Below are positions 63,246 through 64,000 of a stretch of DNA of 64,000 nt, one piece after another. The notes under the pieces are model-generated. The model saw nothing but the letters and a program-made list of their open reading frames with translations. It was not told where the DNA came from and did no database searches. Made by a program: the position numbers and the translations under genes. Origin of the DNA: Rhodospirillum sp. (GTDB lineage Bacteria; Pseudomonadota; Alphaproteobacteria; Dongiales; Dongiaceae). The stretch's first letter is position 1; each line of letters begins with the position of its first letter. The stretch lies in NCBI GenBank assembly GCA_013822765.1, contig PNKY01000001.1, positions 930,001-994,000 on the forward strand, given 5' to 3'.

Positions 63246-64000
63246 GTGTGGCCTTTGACCGAAGAGACGCGGATCGGCGCTGAGCAGCTTGCGCTGGGTG
63301 AGGTCGCCACCGGCATCCCACTCGAATTCGGCAATTGGTGGTCGCGGCTCGGCGGCGGCTTTGTCACGCCCGCGATGTTCTGGGCGCCTGACCGGGTCGA
63401 TGCCTCGCTGCGCTGCGAGCATGTGCCGTTCCTGTTCTGGCTGATCGACGCCCAGCGCCCCTTCACGCTGGTGGAGCTGACCGAGACGCCCGGCGCGCCC
63501 TATCTGGCGTTCTGCCAAGCGGTTGCGCGCTTACGCTTGCCAACGCGCTGTTACGCGGTTTCCGGTCACGTGGCCCGGCGCGACGAGCTGGTCGGCTACC
63601 ACGACGGCCGCTATGCGCAATTCTCGCAGATCCTGCAGGGTCGGCGCGAGCAGCAGGTCGACCGGTTCGACGACGGCGCGATCGATCTCCTCAGCATCGA
63701 CGCGACCCAAAGCGCCGCTTTCGCCGACCAGCTCGATGAGTGGCTGCCCAAGCTGTCGCCGCGCGCGGTCGTCCTGGTCTACGGCATCGACGATCCCTCG
63801 ACCAACAACAGCGCACTCGATTTGTGGACCACGCTGTCGGAGCGCTACCGGCATTTCGAGTTCGTGCAGGGCGCCGGCCTCGGCGTGCTCGGCGTCGGCA
63901 AGGATCTGCCGCCGGCCCTGCAGCATCTGTTCTCGCTCGACGCCATCGCGCCGCGCGCGCTCGAAGTGCGCGAGATGTTCGCGCGCCTCGGTGGCGGCGC
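63246..64000 (+). CDS. Methyltransferase-domain protein related to glycosyltransferase-linked SAM methyltransferases, C-terminus cut by window edge
   Basis: At least 251 residues; the frame is open to the window edge. Start is GTG 63246 or TTG 63255, both behind G-rich stretches. The region IDLLSIDATQSAAFADQLDEW followed by LPKLSPRAVVLVYGI and YRHFEFVQGAGLGVLGVGKDLP matches the type-24 SAM methyltransferase domain often fused ahead of glycosyltransferases. In typical members the first segment carries an HID motif where this one has SID, so methyl transfer is uncertain. Rightward, divergent from the ArsR operon. Confidence 0.7.
   Translation, partial: MWPLTEETRIGAEQLALGEVATGIPLEFGNWWSRLGGGFVTPAMFWAPDRVDASLRCEHVPFLFWLIDAQRPFTLVELTETPGAPYLAFCQAVARLRLPTRCYAVSGHVARRDELVGYHDGRYAQFSQILQGRREQQVDRFDDGAIDLLSIDATQSAAFADQLDEWLPKLSPRAVVLVYGIDDPSTNNSALDLWTTLSERYRHFEFVQGAGLGVLGVGKDLPPALQHLFSLDAIAPRALEVREMFARLGGG

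Overview
The window is a GC-rich, densely coded stretch of chromosome from an alphaproteobacterium. Gene families such as the TolB/TPR membrane protein, a single-ATPase FrcA-type sugar importer, and the ArsR/AHSA1/YCII/VOC small-enzyme operon suggest the Hyphomicrobiales (Bradyrhizobium-like) or the Reyranella neighbourhood. This assignment is an inference from gene content. I saw no rRNA or tRNA genes, CRISPR arrays, insertion sequences or phage genes. Almost all coding is metabolic or transport accessory content.

Layout. 0-15 kb is mainly envelope and stress functions. It holds an AI-2E-family permease (partial), a TolB/TPR membrane protein, and a tight seven-gene plus-strand operon. That operon encodes two unknown secreted proteins, a glycine-zipper protein, a patatin-like lipoprotein, a small unknown protein, and an RND adaptor plus pump without an outer-membrane factor. 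A SulP transporter and a PPK2 polyphosphate kinase are divergent from each other. 14-21 kb is a carbohydrate module: a LacI regulator, a membrane hydroxylase, an FrcBCA-type importer, a TIM-barrel isomerase, and a PanB-like protein that appears to have lost most of its catalytic ligands. 21-23 kb has a cupin gene, then an ArsR-AHSA1-GFA group behind a symmetric promoter.

24-36.6 kb is an aromatic or amine catabolic regulon. A MarR regulator gene is flanked by two nearly identical 20-bp palindromic sites. One lies before a leftward permease-P450 pair. The other lies just before a rightward nine-gene run: HpaE-, HpaD- and HpaG-like enzymes, an acetoacetate-decarboxylase-fold protein, an aromatic amino acid decarboxylase, a second P450, a glutamine-synthetase-like ligase, a [2Fe-2S] ferredoxin and its reductase. 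36.7-50 kb is a GntR-headed CUT1 importer with two different ATPases whose degenerate motifs fall on the same predicted composite ATP site. It continues into a catabolic operon that encodes, as separate genes, the two domains fused in the tomato Tm-1 protein. Also present are a DJ-1/PfpI protein, a PAS-AraC regulator, a tagatose-3-epimerase-like enzyme, a double-SRPBCC protein and an SDR.

50-57 kb holds a tandem pair of small ferredoxin-fold proteins and a complete Liv-type importer (SBP, two ATPases, two permeases). 57-63 kb holds a DUF488 plus cysteine-synthase-like operon divergent from a MarR gene across a 35-bp dyad, and a nine-gene leftward operon of small enzymes headed by an ArsR regulator. 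The right edge cuts a methyltransferase-domain protein.

The most interesting features are the split Tm-1 operon with its asymmetric importer, the MarR regulon with its two operator copies, the stem-loops placed after the binding-protein gene in two unrelated importers, and the divergent PanB-like gene.
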